This document shows, piece after piece, positions 21,678 to 34,465 of a DNA stretch of 64,000 bases. Under the pieces are notes generated by a model. The model ran no database searches, was not told the DNA's origin, and worked only from the letters and a program-made list of their open reading frames with translations. Positions within the stretch are counted from its first letter, which is position 1; every line of letters begins with the position of its first letter. Location: NCBI GenBank assembly GCA_021234155.1, contig JAJEKV010000049.1, positions 5,451,001 to 5,515,000 of the forward strand. The letters run 5' to 3'. The position numbers were made by a program, and so were the translations under genes. This stretch comes from Isoetes taiwanensis. Taxonomy: Eukaryota > Streptophyta > Lycopodiopsida > Isoetales > Isoetaceae.

Positions 21678-23110
21678 AACCACTAATAATATTTTCATGC
21701 TACATCCATGAACTTAGCAATTATAGCTTCAAGCCAGTTCTTATAATAATCAACAAGTTTTGCAATCCAATTCCTACTCTCGCCTTCCTGAAGCTTGGTC
21801 ACACTCCGGAGCCTCTTGCACGTTTGCTTACACCATCAACAACAGGGTTAGTCACAAGGACTAAGTGGGGATCGAGGTCCTAGGACATGCCTAAGCATCA
21901 ACAATATAATGCATCTATCCAAAAACAATAACTTAACCTTACCATAGCCTCGCCCCTGAAACTCAAGTTAGTAATTCATACAAGCATGTCCCACAATGCA
22001 CAATTTATCCATGAATATCTACTACATACTACAACCATTGCAATTCAATACAAGACGTCCCAATTAACATAATAATAACTTCGGGACCATGGCAACTAAG
22101 ACAACAACCAATATTCCTCTAGGTCCGAGCATCGTCAACTTCGGGTCATCGGGCCAATGACATATAGAGGCGGAGTAAACCACGTGTGTACATACCATCA
22201 TCCATCGAGCTGCGGGCGGCATTGAAGGACCACTTAGTTGTGCAAGACGTTGCAATGCCCGACGTTCCAAATAAACCATTCACATATCACTCTGCAATAA
22301 CTGCGAGTCTAGACTATCGCATCTAGACTCCTCAGAGGATTATATCACAGAGCATTCCAATGCTATTATAGCACTTTCCATGAAAATATATCATAGCATA
22401 TTCAACAAGAGATTCTCAATATCAACCAAATTGTGTAGCAAACTATAATGTCAAAACCATGATAACCAACCACACCATGATACATCTCAAAAACATGCTT
22501 TTAACAATAAACCACATAATTGTACTTTACTAAGCTAACCAAATCAGAGATATGATAAATCATAAATCCTTTAATTAAATGCAAACATTAACAACAAGCT
22601 ACATTGGCAATAGTAAGTATGATCCCTTTCTCCTAGAACAATTAAATCACCGACATGATATATATTTTTAAGGACCAACAACCTAAGACAATTTAATAAC
22701 ATCATCCAACCTCAGAATACAATTATACGTGTTAAACTCATCAATTTCTCAGCTATTCAAAATCAATCTCCCTTTGTATAATTATATAAAACCATGGATG
22801 ATAATCTAAAAGCACTATTTTTCCTTCTCTTTTACATTGAAGAATCAATCTTTGATTATGTTAATTCAATTCAGATCATGCCTTAATTCATTAAATCTAC
22901 AAACCATCATGAAAGCTCATTAAGTTTTCCCAAAATTACGTCAACCAAAACATAGACATCACAAGAACCCCAGGTGTAAGACTTGACCCCCACCTGAAAA
23001 TACTTTGCTCCTTCTCCTTGGTTCAATTCTGATCAATCTAGTGCAAGCACATCCTCCACAACAAAAAAGGCTTCTTTTCCATAGAAAACTCCTTCCCAAA
23101 AAAATCCAAA
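21678..23110 (-). repeat. Repeat 'R' right arm, innermost copy (inverted)
   Basis: From GCCCATAACCACTAAT (21678) it mirrors the left arm: GACTAAGTGGGGATCGAGG, GACATGC(C/A)TAAGCATCAAC, the 22140-22280 segment with CCAATATTCCTCTAGGTC, CCAAGGAGAAGG reversed, and so on back to the TTCCCAAAAA start. Divergence from 10471-11903 is modest, with many single changes and small indels. Confidence 0.85.
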
Positions 23111-26100
23111 ATAACATTGTTGCGCTTTTGATGGGATCTCCAGTTACCATAAAGGTTAACTGGCCAACCCGTCACAAAGACGAGTGAGCAAACAATGGAC
23201 CATGAGGTAATAACTAATACCACGCAACACACATACCACAAAGACGAGTGAGCAAACAATGGACCATCAGGTAATAACTAATAACACGCAACACACATAC
23301 CACAAAGACGAGTGAGCAAACAATAGACCATCACGTAATAACCAATACCAAGCAACACACATACTGTGAGGAACTTGTTCGTTATCTTTGTTGAAGCAAA
23401 TTCGTGTTTTGTGCCTGTAGCACTTCTAAAAAAATCCGTGTGCAAAACTTATGTAGTCCTCAAAACCTGCATTTATAGACAATATGCGATAGGCTTTATA
23501 AAAACGATTTGTTTGGGCCTCAAAAGAAGGCCAGACACAATGCTAAATGTAGAGAAAAAATCATTTTTCGCTTCAATAATAAATGGAAAATTTCGGTACG
23601 TTATGCATGACTGCTGCAGCTTTTCAAAACAACGAAATATCATGAAGAAAATAACTAACCTACCTCCAAAATAATGCATTTAATATGCATATCAACCACA
23701 CCACACATTTGGCAACGTCAAAAACTCTAGTTTTCACTGGATCATCGAAAGTGTTTAAAAGGATTACCATTCTTTACATCCTGACTTTGGATATTTAAAT
23801 ACAAGCCTATAAAAACACACCTTCACTTAACCTACCTTTTAGCTGGGGCATCAATGAATGGCACTCCATGATCTTGAGAATGCTAGATTAAGTCAACTGA
23901 ATTGTATATGACAAGAAGATGAATAAGTAAGGCTGCTTGTAATCATCAAAGACTGAAGTTATCTACGAAGACTAAACTTTCTTGAGAAAAAGACTTAAAC
24001 CTCAGACTTGTTTCTAGGACATGCATAAGCATCAACAATATAATGCATCCATCCAAAAACAATAACTTAACCTTACCGTGGCCCTGCATACTAAAACTCA
24101 AGTTAGTAATTCATACAAGCATGTCCGACAATGCTCCTAGAACGATTAAATCACGGATATGATATACTTTTAAGGACCAACACAATTTAATAATATCATC
24201 CAACCGTAATACAATTATGTGTGTTAAACTCATCAATTTCTCAGCTATTCAGAATCAATCTCCACTGTATAATTATATAAAAACCACAGATGATAATCTA
24301 AAAGCACTACTTTTCCTTCTCTTTTACATTCAAGAATCTATCTTTGATTATGTTAATTCAATTCAGATCATGCCTCAATTCATTAAATCTACAAACCATC
24401 ATGAAAGCTCATTAAGTTTTTCCAAAACTACGCCAACCAAAACATAGACATCAAGAGACCCGGTGTAAGACTTGACTCCCACTTGAAAATACTTTGCTCC
24501 TTCTCCTTGGTTCAATTCTGATCAATCTAGTGCAAGCACATCCTCCACAACAAAAAAAGCTTCTTTCCCATGGAAAACTCCTTCCCAAAAAATCCAAAAT
24601 AGCATTGTTGCGCTTTTGATGGGATCTCCAGTTACCATAAAAAGACCGTATTTCGTCACAAAGACGCAGTGAGCAAACAATGGACCATCAGGGTAATAAC
24701 TAATAACACGCGAAACACACATACCACAAAGACGAAGTGAGCAAACAATAGACCATCAACGAATAACCAATACCAAGCAACACACATCTTTTGTGAGGAA
24801 CTTGTTCGTTATCTTTGTTGAACAAAATTGTTTTGTGCCTGTAGCACTTCTAAAAAAATCCTGTGTGCAAAACTTATGTAGTCCTCAAAACCCCATTTAT
24901 AGACAATATCGATAGCCTTTTATAAAAACCATTTGTTTGGGCCCCAAAAGAAGGCCGGACACAATGCTAAATGTAGAGAAAAAATCATTTTTCGCTTCAA
25001 TAATAATGGAAAATTTCGGATGCGACTATGCATGATGCATGGCTGCAGCTTTTTCAAAACAAATAAATATCATGAAGAAAATAACTAACCTACCTCCAAA
25101 ATAATGCATTTAATATGCATATCAACCACGCCACACATTTGGCAACGTCAAAACTCTAGTTTTCATTTGGATCATCGAAAGTGTTTAAAAGGATTACCAT
25201 TCTTTACATCCCCGACTTTGGATATTTAAATACAAGCCTATAAAACACACCTTCACTTAACCTACCTTTTTTAGCTGGGGCATCAATGAATGGCACTCCA
25301 TGATCTTGAGAATGCTAGATTAAGTCAACCGAATTGTATATGACAAGAAGATGAATAAGTAAGGTTTGCTTGTAATCATCAAAGACTGAAGTTATCTACG
25401 AAGGCTAAACTTTCTTGAGAAAAGACTTAAACCTCGGACTTGTTTCTAGGACATGCATAAGCATCAACAATATAATGCATCCATCCAAAAACAATAACTT
25501 AACCTTTACCGTGGCCTCGCCCACAAACTCAAGTTGGTAATTCATACAAGCATGTCCCGACAATGCTCCTAGAACGATTAAATCACGGATATGATATACT
25601 TTTAAGGACCAACAACCTAACACAATTTAATAATATCATCCAACCCAATACAACAATTATGTGTGTTAAACTCATCAATTTCTCGCCTATTCGGAATCAA
25701 TCTCCATCGTATAATTATATAAAAACCATGATGATAATCTAAAAGCACTACTTTTCCTTCTTTTTACATTCAAGAATCTATCTTTGATTATGTTAATTCA
25801 ATTCAGATCATGCCTCAATTCATTAAATCTACAAACCATCATGAAAGCTCATTAAGTTTTTCAAAAAACTACGCCAACCAAAACATAGACATCACAAGAA
25901 CCCCTGTGTAAGACTTGACTCCACTTGAAAATACTTTGCTCCTTCTCCTTGGTTCAATTCTGATCAATCTAGTGCAAGCACATCCTCCACAACAAAAAAG
26001 CTTCTTTCCCATGGAAAACTTTTCCCAAAAAATCCAAAATAGCATTGTTGCGCTTTTGATGGGATCTCCGGTTACCATAAAGTTAGCCGCCATTTCGTCA

Positions 26101-26925
26101 CAAAGACGCAGTGAGCAAACAATGGACCATCGGTAATAACTAATAACACACAACACACGGACCACAAAACGCGAGTGAGCAAACAATGGACCATCAGGTA
26201 ATAACCAATACCAAGCAACACACATCTTGGAGAAACTTGTTCATTATCTTTGTTGAAGCAAATTTGTTTTGTCTTTGAAGCACTTCTAAAAATCCGTGTG
26301 CAAAACTTATGATGTAGTCCTCAAAACACGCATTTGTAGACAATATGCGATAAGCTTTATAAAAACGATTTGGTTGGGCCTCAAAAGAAGGCCACACACA
26401 ATGCTGACACATTGCTAAATGTAGAGAAAAATTCATTTTTTTAGCCTCAATAATAAATAGAAAATTCCGGTCCGTTATATGATCAGCTGCAGACTTTTCA
26501 AAACAACGAAATATCATGAAGAAAAAATAACTAACCTACTTCCAAAATAATGCATTTAATATGCATATCAACTACACACCACATTTGGCAACTACACACC
26601 ACATTTGGCAACGTCAAAAACTCTAGTCTTCACTGGACCGTCGAAAGTGTTTAGAAGGATTACCATATCCATCTTTACATCCTGACTTTGAATTTAAAAT
26701 ACAAGCCTATAAAAACACACCTTCACTTAACCTGCCTTTTAGTTTGGGGCATCAATACATGGCACTCCATGATCTTGACAAATGCTAGATTAAGTCAACT
26801 GAATTGTATATACTAGAAGATGAATAAGTAAGGCTGCTTGTAATCATCAAAGACTGAAGTTATTTACGAAGACTAAACTTTCTTGAGAAAAAGACTTAAA
26901 CCTCAGACTTGTTTCTGACATTATA
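23111..26925 (-). repeat. Repeat 'R' right arm, tandem copies with an internal deletion
   Basis: Two full cycles and one partial follow at about 23111-24600, 24601-26040 and 26041-26925. Each begins with GGGATCTCC(A/G)GTTACCATAA, the 64-bp minisatellite, AAGAAGGCC(A/G)GACACAATGC, CTGGGGCATCAATGAATGG and ATGCATAAGCATCAACAATA. The first two then jump straight from AAGCATGTCCGACAATG or CATGTCCCGACAATG to CTCCTAGAACGATTAAATCA. They lack about 0.7 kb present at 8900-9560 and 22070-22640. The shared deletion shows they arose by amplification of one deleted unit. Confidence 0.8.
23174..23365 (-). repeat. 64-bp minisatellite, three tandem copies
   Basis: CACAAAGACGAGTGAGCAAA starts at 23174, 23238 and 23302, each unit ending CACACATAC. 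Differences between units are single bases. Confidence 0.9.
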
Positions 26926-28960
26926 GCGAGCAAAGCGACTTTCATTGCCAAGAAAAAGAGGCTGCACCAGCCCAGATGCAAATAAAGGGGAATATACATG
27001 TAGAAGAAAACAGAAAAGAGCTTAGCCTGAACAACACGCCAAATGCCAAAATCCCTTTTCTTTCTGTGCTGATAGGAAAGGAATGGAGATAGAGCTTCTC
27101 ACTATCTTTTAACTCATCTTGTTCTCAGTAAAGTGCTTGATCTAAAAGCAAGAATTTTAGACAAAACGCCTTATTGATGGGAAGAATTCTGAGATTAATA
27201 CTAAAAAGAAGATGATGCCACTTCTATTTATCATCGCTGCTTTTGATTAAGGTGCATGACAAAAGAAGAAATGTTTGGGTGTGTTAATAGGCTCTTCCTT
27301 GTCAGAAAAGGATCCTATAAGCATGTATGCTTAATACATGATATGCTTAGAGATTTAACCAATTATTCAATGGTTACATCTCAAAGCATATCATATATTC
27401 TGCATGCACCTTTCAAGTAAGATGCCCCAACACCGTCCGAGATTCCCATAAATAATGCTGAAATTGCATAGATGGCCCTGCACAAGGGAAGCATGGAAGA
27501 GTTAAGTTAGACAAATATACCCATCGAAGAAAGAAAATAGCGAAACAGCAAAAGGAAGAACAGAAAAATTGGAGACATGACATTCTAGACCTAAAGCTTA
27601 TATTGACGGGTAAAAATGAATGGGAGCTTATGAAGGCCGATATGTGAGGCAATGCAAAACTTTGCAAGAACCCACAGAAATGAGTTCGTGTCACTTACTG
27701 TGATCAGGGCCAAAATGATGCATTTAGAACATAAATCAACCAGCCAATTGACCACGTCAAAAAGAGCTATAGTTTTCCGTTTACTGTCAAAGTACTCAGA
27801 AATATCCTATCTATCTTCATACCCAAATTTTGGATATTAGAACACAAGCCAATAAAAATACACATTAGCTGGGGCATCAATAATGGCACTTCATGATCCT
27901 GATGAATGCGTAATTAAATCAGCTGAATTATATACAACACTATCAGATGAATAAGTTGGATGGAACTCAGGCTGCTTGTCATCATCAAAGACTGAAGTTA
28001 TCTACAATAATTTTTCTTGACAAAAAAAAATACGTCAGACTTTTCTAACTTTATAGCAAGCAAAACAAAACTTAAATCGCAGACTTGTTTCTAATTTTTA
28101 TAGCAAGCAAAATGACTTTGATGATCAGAGATGCCAGTAATCTATATTCTTGGTCCTTTCCGCTTTCTTTTTTATGCCTTGATTGCCATAGATATGCTGA
28201 AACGCCATGGAAAGGCTGCACCAACCCTAGCATGCGAGATGAAACCCTTACAAAATATATCTGTTGAAAAAGAATGTAAATGAGCCTAGTCCAACACCGA
28301 GAAATACAAAGTCCCTTTTCTTTTCGTCCGATGGGAAAGAAATGGAGGAGCTAGATAGATTCTCGCCATCTTGTACTTTCGATGAAGTGCTTGAACTTCA
28401 GAGTAAGGATTTAAGACATTAAACACCCCATCGATCCGAGATGATGCCACCTCGATTTATCATGGTGGCTTCTAATGACCACATATCACAAAGAAAGAAA
28501 AGTTTGGGTGTTACTTTGACGAAAAAGGATCCTAAAAGCATGTATGCTTAATACACGACATGCTTAGAGATTTAACCAATTATACCCTCGTTTTTTTATA
28601 GAATTGGTTACATCTCAAGCATATCATATATTATGCATGCATCTTTCAATGACCATGCCCCAAAGTTGTCCAAAGTTTCCCATAAATATTCTGAAATTGC
28701 ACGGAGAGGGCGCAAAAGGAAAGCGTGGAGGAGTTAACCAAAATATACACGTGGAAGAAAAATATTAGAGAAAGAGCAAAAGGAAGACAGAAAAAATAGA
28801 GACCCAAGCCATTCTAGGCGTAAAAGCTTATATTTGACGGGTATATATGACGTAAACTTATGCGAGGCCGATACTTGAGGTCAAAGGGCAATGCAAAACT
28901 TGCAAGAAGAACCAGCGGAGATGAGTTCGTACCACTTACCTTGATCATGGCCGCTCGATG
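26926..28960. repeat. Diverged tandem pair related to repeat R
   Basis: 26926-27700 and 28080-28960 share TATAGC(G/A)AGCAAA, GAAAGGCTGCACCA-like and AGATGATGCCAC words, GGATCCTA(T/A)AAGCATGTATG, ATGCTTAGAGATTTAACCAA and CATATCATATATT(C/A)TGCATG in the same order, about 1.2 kb apart. Between them 27700-28010 is a diverged relative of the R landmarks CTGGGGCATCAAT and ATCAAAGACTGAAGTTATCT. No coding frame is supported. Confidence 0.65.
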
Positions 28961-29261
28961 AACAAATTACCCACGCATGACAAGTAAAGTAAAGTTTTGG
29001 GTGCATCGATAGGCTCTTCCTTGATAGAAAGGGTTAAATCTGGAAGCATATGATATATTCACCACACATCCCGTTCTTTGGATCTTTTCTATCAAGAAAA
29101 GGGCCGTAATGCACTCAAAAGATGTCCGGATGAAAAGCAAATGAAGATGAATAGCAAGAGGAGCGTAACCTTCGAGCCTTAAAAAAAATAGCATAGGCGA
29201 GAGGAGTTCGCCAGCGAAAAGACCATCCGGACGCCCTTCTAGCAAGAAAAAAGCGTGGATC

Positions 29262-31150
29262 GCGAATAGCCACCCTAAATTGCTACATCCCTAATTAACC
29301 TAACGATCCTAAAAAACACGAAATGTTAGGGCAGGCCACATTTCTCCATATTATCACCATTCTTAGGCTGAGATTCCACTGCCGGAAGTCGCAGTTAACT
29401 AGGTGGCATCAAATACCCTAAAAACTAAACTACGGGCGGGGATGCATCGATTCCACTACGGCGGAGGTAGTTTTTCCACAAAAAATCTATTCCGTTGATC
29501 TGATTCGTGTCAAGATCTGGAGTGGGGTAATTGATTCTGCTGCAAAAAGACGGGAGGAATCCCCTGATAGTTAAGCGGCTGTTAATAGCATCCACATCAT
29601 CTACCGAAGCAAAATCCAAAGCTCAATTACCTCTGCTAGTGGAATCACAAAAAACAAGGGAAGTTTGGAATCGTTCAACACGATTGGCCGAGTTTCAACT
29701 TCCAGGCATCAATTGCCGCCGGTGGAATCTCAGCCTTACATCCTATAAGTTTCCTGTCCCACCTGGCAGGATGCTAGTGCCACCTGTCCTAGCTAGTGCC
29801 ATCTGCTAGTGCTTGTGCCAGCTATGCCAACTCCAACAATACATTCAAATTTACAATACATTCAACAATACAATTCAAATTCACATAATTTTCAAGCAGT
29901 TACTGTTACCAAAATTACATATCACAAAGTTCAGTTTCCATTCAAAATTTGCAGTGCTTCAAGCACTCTGCAATTCATTACAAAAGCAATTCCACAGGTT
30001 TTCATTTGCCATTACAGGCATTCAACAGGTTTTATCAGATAATAGACTACCAGATTTTCCAGAATTAGAAGATTCCCCATGATATTTCTGCGAAACACGA
30101 GAATATGGACCAAGATAGAAGGATATGGAGCTGTGGCAAAGGAAAACTGCTCTAGATCTATAAAAGGAAGCAACCGGAGCTCGAATGCGAAATGAAGAAG
30201 GGAGGAAGAAAAAAAAGAGGCGGGCTATGGAGCTTGATCCGACATAACAGGCGAAAAAAAGATGGATAAGCAGACTGTAAATGCTAGGTGCACGGAATAA
30301 CAAATTGATAACAACGGCAGAGCAAGCTTTTTTAAAAGGTTTGGATTAGTGGTGGTTTGCTGGAGACAGCAAACTACCACTAACCCAAATCGAACGTAAA
30401 AGTTTCTACGTAAAACGTAAAGGTCTTGATTTCGACCGCTATGCCCCAAGTTATATGGTGTGTCAAGACAGATTAGATAGATCGGAAACACACCATATCC
30501 ACACCGGATCATGCGGCAAAAAAAAAAGCGTATAAAATTGATCCGCATAAGCGCAGCTAATGTAGCAAGAAAGAAATGCAGTACTAGGCTTGCATGTTAC
30601 TCCAGCCCAGACAACTGCAAAAACAACACATGAATTAGTAAGATTTAAGTACAAACATGCAAAAATTACAAGAAGAAGCCAAATAACCTGGAAATATCGC
30701 CAAGATGTCCAGATCTTCCGCAAAAAATGATGCTCCACTGTTGCATGTACCTTCAGTTGACGAATCTGCAAGGAAAATATATTGGGACATGCATTTCAAG
30801 AAAATCATGAGAAAATCGACAGATAATCATGAAAATATACAGATTACAGGAAATAATCATGTTGAACCTATAAAGAACCTGTCAGAAAATGCTGAGCCAA
30901 TATCAAAGATGCAAGCACTAGTGAAAATCAGAAAATGGAAGCGCCAGCGCGAAAATCAATGCCAAAAGATTGAAAAAAAGAAGCAACTCGGAAAACAACA
31001 CTGGAGCAAAGCGCCTAATAGAGTGCCATCACCGACCTCGCAAAACTCGTCGGATTGAACAAAGGGGGCAGTACGTGGGAAATGTGGCCTGCCCCTAACA
31101 TTTCGAGGAGAAATATTCGGTGGCTGGCCATTACGCAATGTGCGGCCACT
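29262..31150. mobile_element. TIR element E1 (non-autonomous)
   Basis: It is bounded by AAATGTTAGGGCAGGCCACA near 29318 and its inverse (GGGAAATGTGGCCTGCCCCT) at 31077, followed by the outer terminal repeat GGCCATTACGC...GTGCGGCCACT ending at 31150. The outer left terminus is degraded (about 29262-29317). The interior shares with E2 and E3 CCTGTCCCACCTGGCAGG, GTGCTTGTGCCAGCTATGCC, CATGATATTTCTGC and GGAGCTTGATC(C/T)GACATAA. It lacks a recognisable transposase. Confidence 0.7.
30705..31058 (+). other. Conserved Lys/Arg/Gln-rich open frame in E1, unrecognised
   Basis: A 117-residue frame ends in RKWKRQRENQCQKIEKKKQL and PNRVPSPTSQNSSD. The same block with substitutions recurs in E2 (37515-37700) and in broken form in E3 (38530-38710), so it belongs to the element family. 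It resembles a basic coiled stretch but matches no family I know. It may be a transposase remnant or merely non-coding sequence kept by recent amplification. Confidence 0.3.
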
Positions 31151-31532
31151 GGGCGAGCTAGTGGCCGCACACTGCGTAATGGCCAGCGAATATTACCCCT
31201 AACAAAACGTTAGGGCATGCCACATTTCTCCATGTTATCACCATTCTTACATCCTATAAGTTTCCTGTCCCACCTGGCAGGCTGCTAGTGCCACCTGTCC
31301 TAGCTAGTGCCATTTGGCAGTGCTTGTGCCAGCTATGCCAACACCAACAATACATTCAACAATACAATTCAAATACACATTATATCAAGTAGTCACTGAT
31401 ACCAAAATTTCATATCACAAAGTTCAGTTTCTATTCAAAATTTGCAGTGCTTCAAGCAATCTGCAATTCATTACAAAAGTAATTCTACAGGTTTTCATTT
31501 GCCATTACAGGCATTCAACAGGTTTTATCAGA

Positions 31533-33877
31533 TGAATATGCACCCAAACCAAAGGGGGTTTAAGGGGGATTTTAATTTAAATGTGTTGGATCCAATGGTT
31601 ATATTTATTAATGTCAATGGTAGTTATGTGTTGGTTATTATACTAAAAAATAACAGGGGGTTACTTTTGTGTTTTTATACCTTTTCTGACATGGTTTTAC
31701 TATGATTTCATTGCTGTATTCGTGCAGATGTACTAAACGGTATATCTAGAGTGCACTCTTTCTGAGCCGTTGATTTTGAATAAGAAATGCAATCCTATGG
31801 TCATGGAGTTTTGGAGCCATGCAGATGTCGATAAAATTGTTTTAGGGTTTCAAAAGTCGGGGCTTTATTCATGGCCGATTCTTTTCTTAACAATTGTTCT
31901 CGATTGTTCAGCCTAAATTGTTGTGCAAGACTCGGACAAATATTTTAGAGTAATTGTTCTTTTTTGAGCAGGGCTAGGGTCATCGGGACTTTGTTTGAGC
32001 AGCCTACAGCCGGAAATCCCGGCACAAATCCGGCTATGGCAGAGAAGGTAAAGATTTTGCTGGGTTTTTTACTTCTTTTTTCGGCTATGGCAGATAAGGT
32101 TTAGCTTTGCTTGGTTTCTGATTCATGGATACAGTGGCTGGATCTTTTGCTGCAAAAATCAGAAGATGCTAACCAGGACCCCAACCTAAAGTTGAACCCG
32201 AGCTGTCAGACGAGGAAAGATTGGAATAGCTGAAGTAGATGGGATCATGGTTGTCCACATTTAAGACCACAGAATTTGCAACCTGGTAATTAGTGAGCCG
32301 AGTAATTGGTGCAGACGTCTGGGTTTATGAAATTCTGGTATGGTGCTTTTCTCACAATTCATTCTTCAGGTATGAAGCACTTATAACCCAAAAGAGGGCT
32401 GGCCTGGAAAGAACAGGTAGAAGCTTACTGGTTGAAACAAAAGAGGCTAATCTTTTGTCTGAGAAGATATTTGGGCAGAAAAATCCCCTGCAAAAAGTTG
32501 TAGTACGCTATGGAGGGAAGCTGAATGAAGCTCCAACATCAGATAATTGCATGCGACACGCCAGGGTAGAAACGGGCACACTGGCATCCAAATAATTTGT
32601 GGAGATTACATGCCCTGCTTTGCTGCAGGTAATCCCTCCCATTTGTGCAGCCCGTGGTGTTCCATGCGTGACCGAACTCCCTTAGCCCCCTGACTTGAGC
32701 TTCAGCAGGACCCCGCTCTGCCGGAACACATCTTGCAGATTGAACAGGGGCTGATACTCCCCACAGGATTCATCCAGGTCGGGCACTTTATAATGTTTGA
32801 TATTTTCATCCTGGGTGCATTTTTTTTCTGTACAATTTTGTTCAAGTTAGAATGTCTGTTTGTTGTTATCAAGAGATTGCTAAGGGCGGTTGCAATGTGC
32901 AATCATGTCCTCAAACATGATGCAAAGAGTTAGGTATGCCTATACCCAAGCACACTGTTTTGGGCCTGCAACTCAATTATGTTCATATAGCACAGTTTGC
33001 AGATCCTCTTCAACGATTGACCTTAGGTCTAGTAGCAGGATCAGCTTCAATTTCAAGATGATGGGACGAGACCCTGCGGTGACCAACAGCATGTGTCACT
33101 TTATATAAGTGAATATTCAAATACCCTGGGTATTGCATGATCTTTATCTTGGTGGGAAGCTTGACTTGGAATCAGCTATGTCTGCGATGTATATCATCTT
33201 GGTGGGAAGCTAACTTGGAATCAGCCATGTCTGTGATGTATATTAATATTCCAAATCATATCGGTTGCATACATATACTGGGTAATTTATGCTTGCTTCT
33301 AGGTTCTATGTGATGTTTTTCTGTTTGCACATGCCTAGTATCAAATTTAATCATCATTTAATCGTCGAGCTGGTGTTAAATCTTATGCTGGTGTTAAGGT
33401 CAAGGCTTTCCACATCTGATTCAAGTAGTTTATTTTCAACAAGGTTGTTTTTAAATAATAAACTGCACTGCATTTCCAAGCAATGTTGATAGGGAATCTA
33501 TCCCTGCAAGAAGACCCTCTTATGGCCTTGTATCTGAAAGTAACATTTTTGGCCTTGCATTTCTTACTCTTTTATTTTTGTTATCTCACTATGCCAACCA
33601 ACCCTTGCATGTTGCTATAAGCCAATATTAGATTGCTAAGAAAGTAGTTGTTTATTTCCACCCACGGGGCCATCAGGCCTATTAGATATTTCAGTAAAAA
33701 TACGACATATTATTAATTACACAATATAACATCGTCTCGTCCAAGTGTGATGTAACGTTGTTTGTTTTTGGCCCCGAAGGGGCAAAAAAAATTTTTAACC
33801 TATAACAAAAACCATTACATTACACGCCTTAAAATTAAATTCCCCCTTAAACCCCCTTTTGTTTGGGTGCATATTCA
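31533..33877. mobile_element. Inverted-repeat element nested in E2, carrying exon-like fragments
   Basis: The left arm GAATATGCACCCAAACCAAA then GGGGGTTTAAGGGGGA (from 31534) is matched in inverse by TCCCCCTTAAACCCCC and GTTTGGGTGCATATTC ending at 33875. The arms are about 46 bp and roughly 93% alike. E1 and E3 lack this block. They have about 40 bases (ACTACCAGATTTTT and neighbours) that E2 has lost, so the insertion came with a small deletion. No transposase was seen. Two interior stretches look like plant exons (see 32365-32595 and 32706-32795), as in gene-capturing Pack-type elements. Confidence 0.65.
32365..32595 (+). pseudogene. Exon-like fragment captured in the nested element, unrecognised gene
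   Basis: After a pyrimidine-rich stretch and an AG acceptor at about 32367-32368, a frame reads YEALITQKRAGLERTGRSLL, then NLLSEKIFGQKNPLQKVVVR and YGGKLNEAP. The coding-like composition and splice-like border suggest an exon. A second piece at about 32706-32795 reads LPEHILQIEQGLILPTGFIQ. I cannot name the parent gene. Confidence 0.35.
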
Positions 33878-34465
33878 CACGGGGGGTGACTCCGGGCAGC
33901 GAGAGCTGTTGGATAGGTATATTCACCCTTTATTCCTTAATCTACACCGTCAACAAAGTTCCTCGTTTGTGGGGTATCGATGTACAAAATTTGTTTGTGG
34001 GTTTTTGTTATAGGTTTTTGTTTTTGATATACCACCATGATATTTCTGCATAACACAAGGAAAAAAACGAGACGGGCTATGGAGCTTGATCCGACATAAG
34101 AGTCAAAAAAGAGATGGATAAGCAACCTGTAAATGCTAGGCAAGTGAACGGAACAACAAACTGATAACAGCGGCAGAGCAAGCTTTTCTAAAAAGTTTGG
34201 GTTAGTGGGAGTTTGCTGGAGAATGAAAAATCAGACAGAAACAGTTTCTGCAGAAACAGAAAGGTCTTGATTCTGGCACCGCTATACCCCAGTGATATGA
34301 TGTGTCAAGACAGGATTAGATAGACGGAAAGATAACATATCCACACGGATCTGCGGCAAAAGAAGCAGAAGCAGAAAATTGATCTGCATAAGCAGAAAGT
34401 ACAAAAGCAAGAAAGAAATGCAGTAATAGGCTTGCATGTTACTCTAGCCGAGAGAACTGCAAAAA

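Noticed and set aside
23174..23365. CRISPR-like repeat array
   Set aside because: Units are contiguous 64-bp tandem repeats without unique spacers, in a plant nuclear genome.
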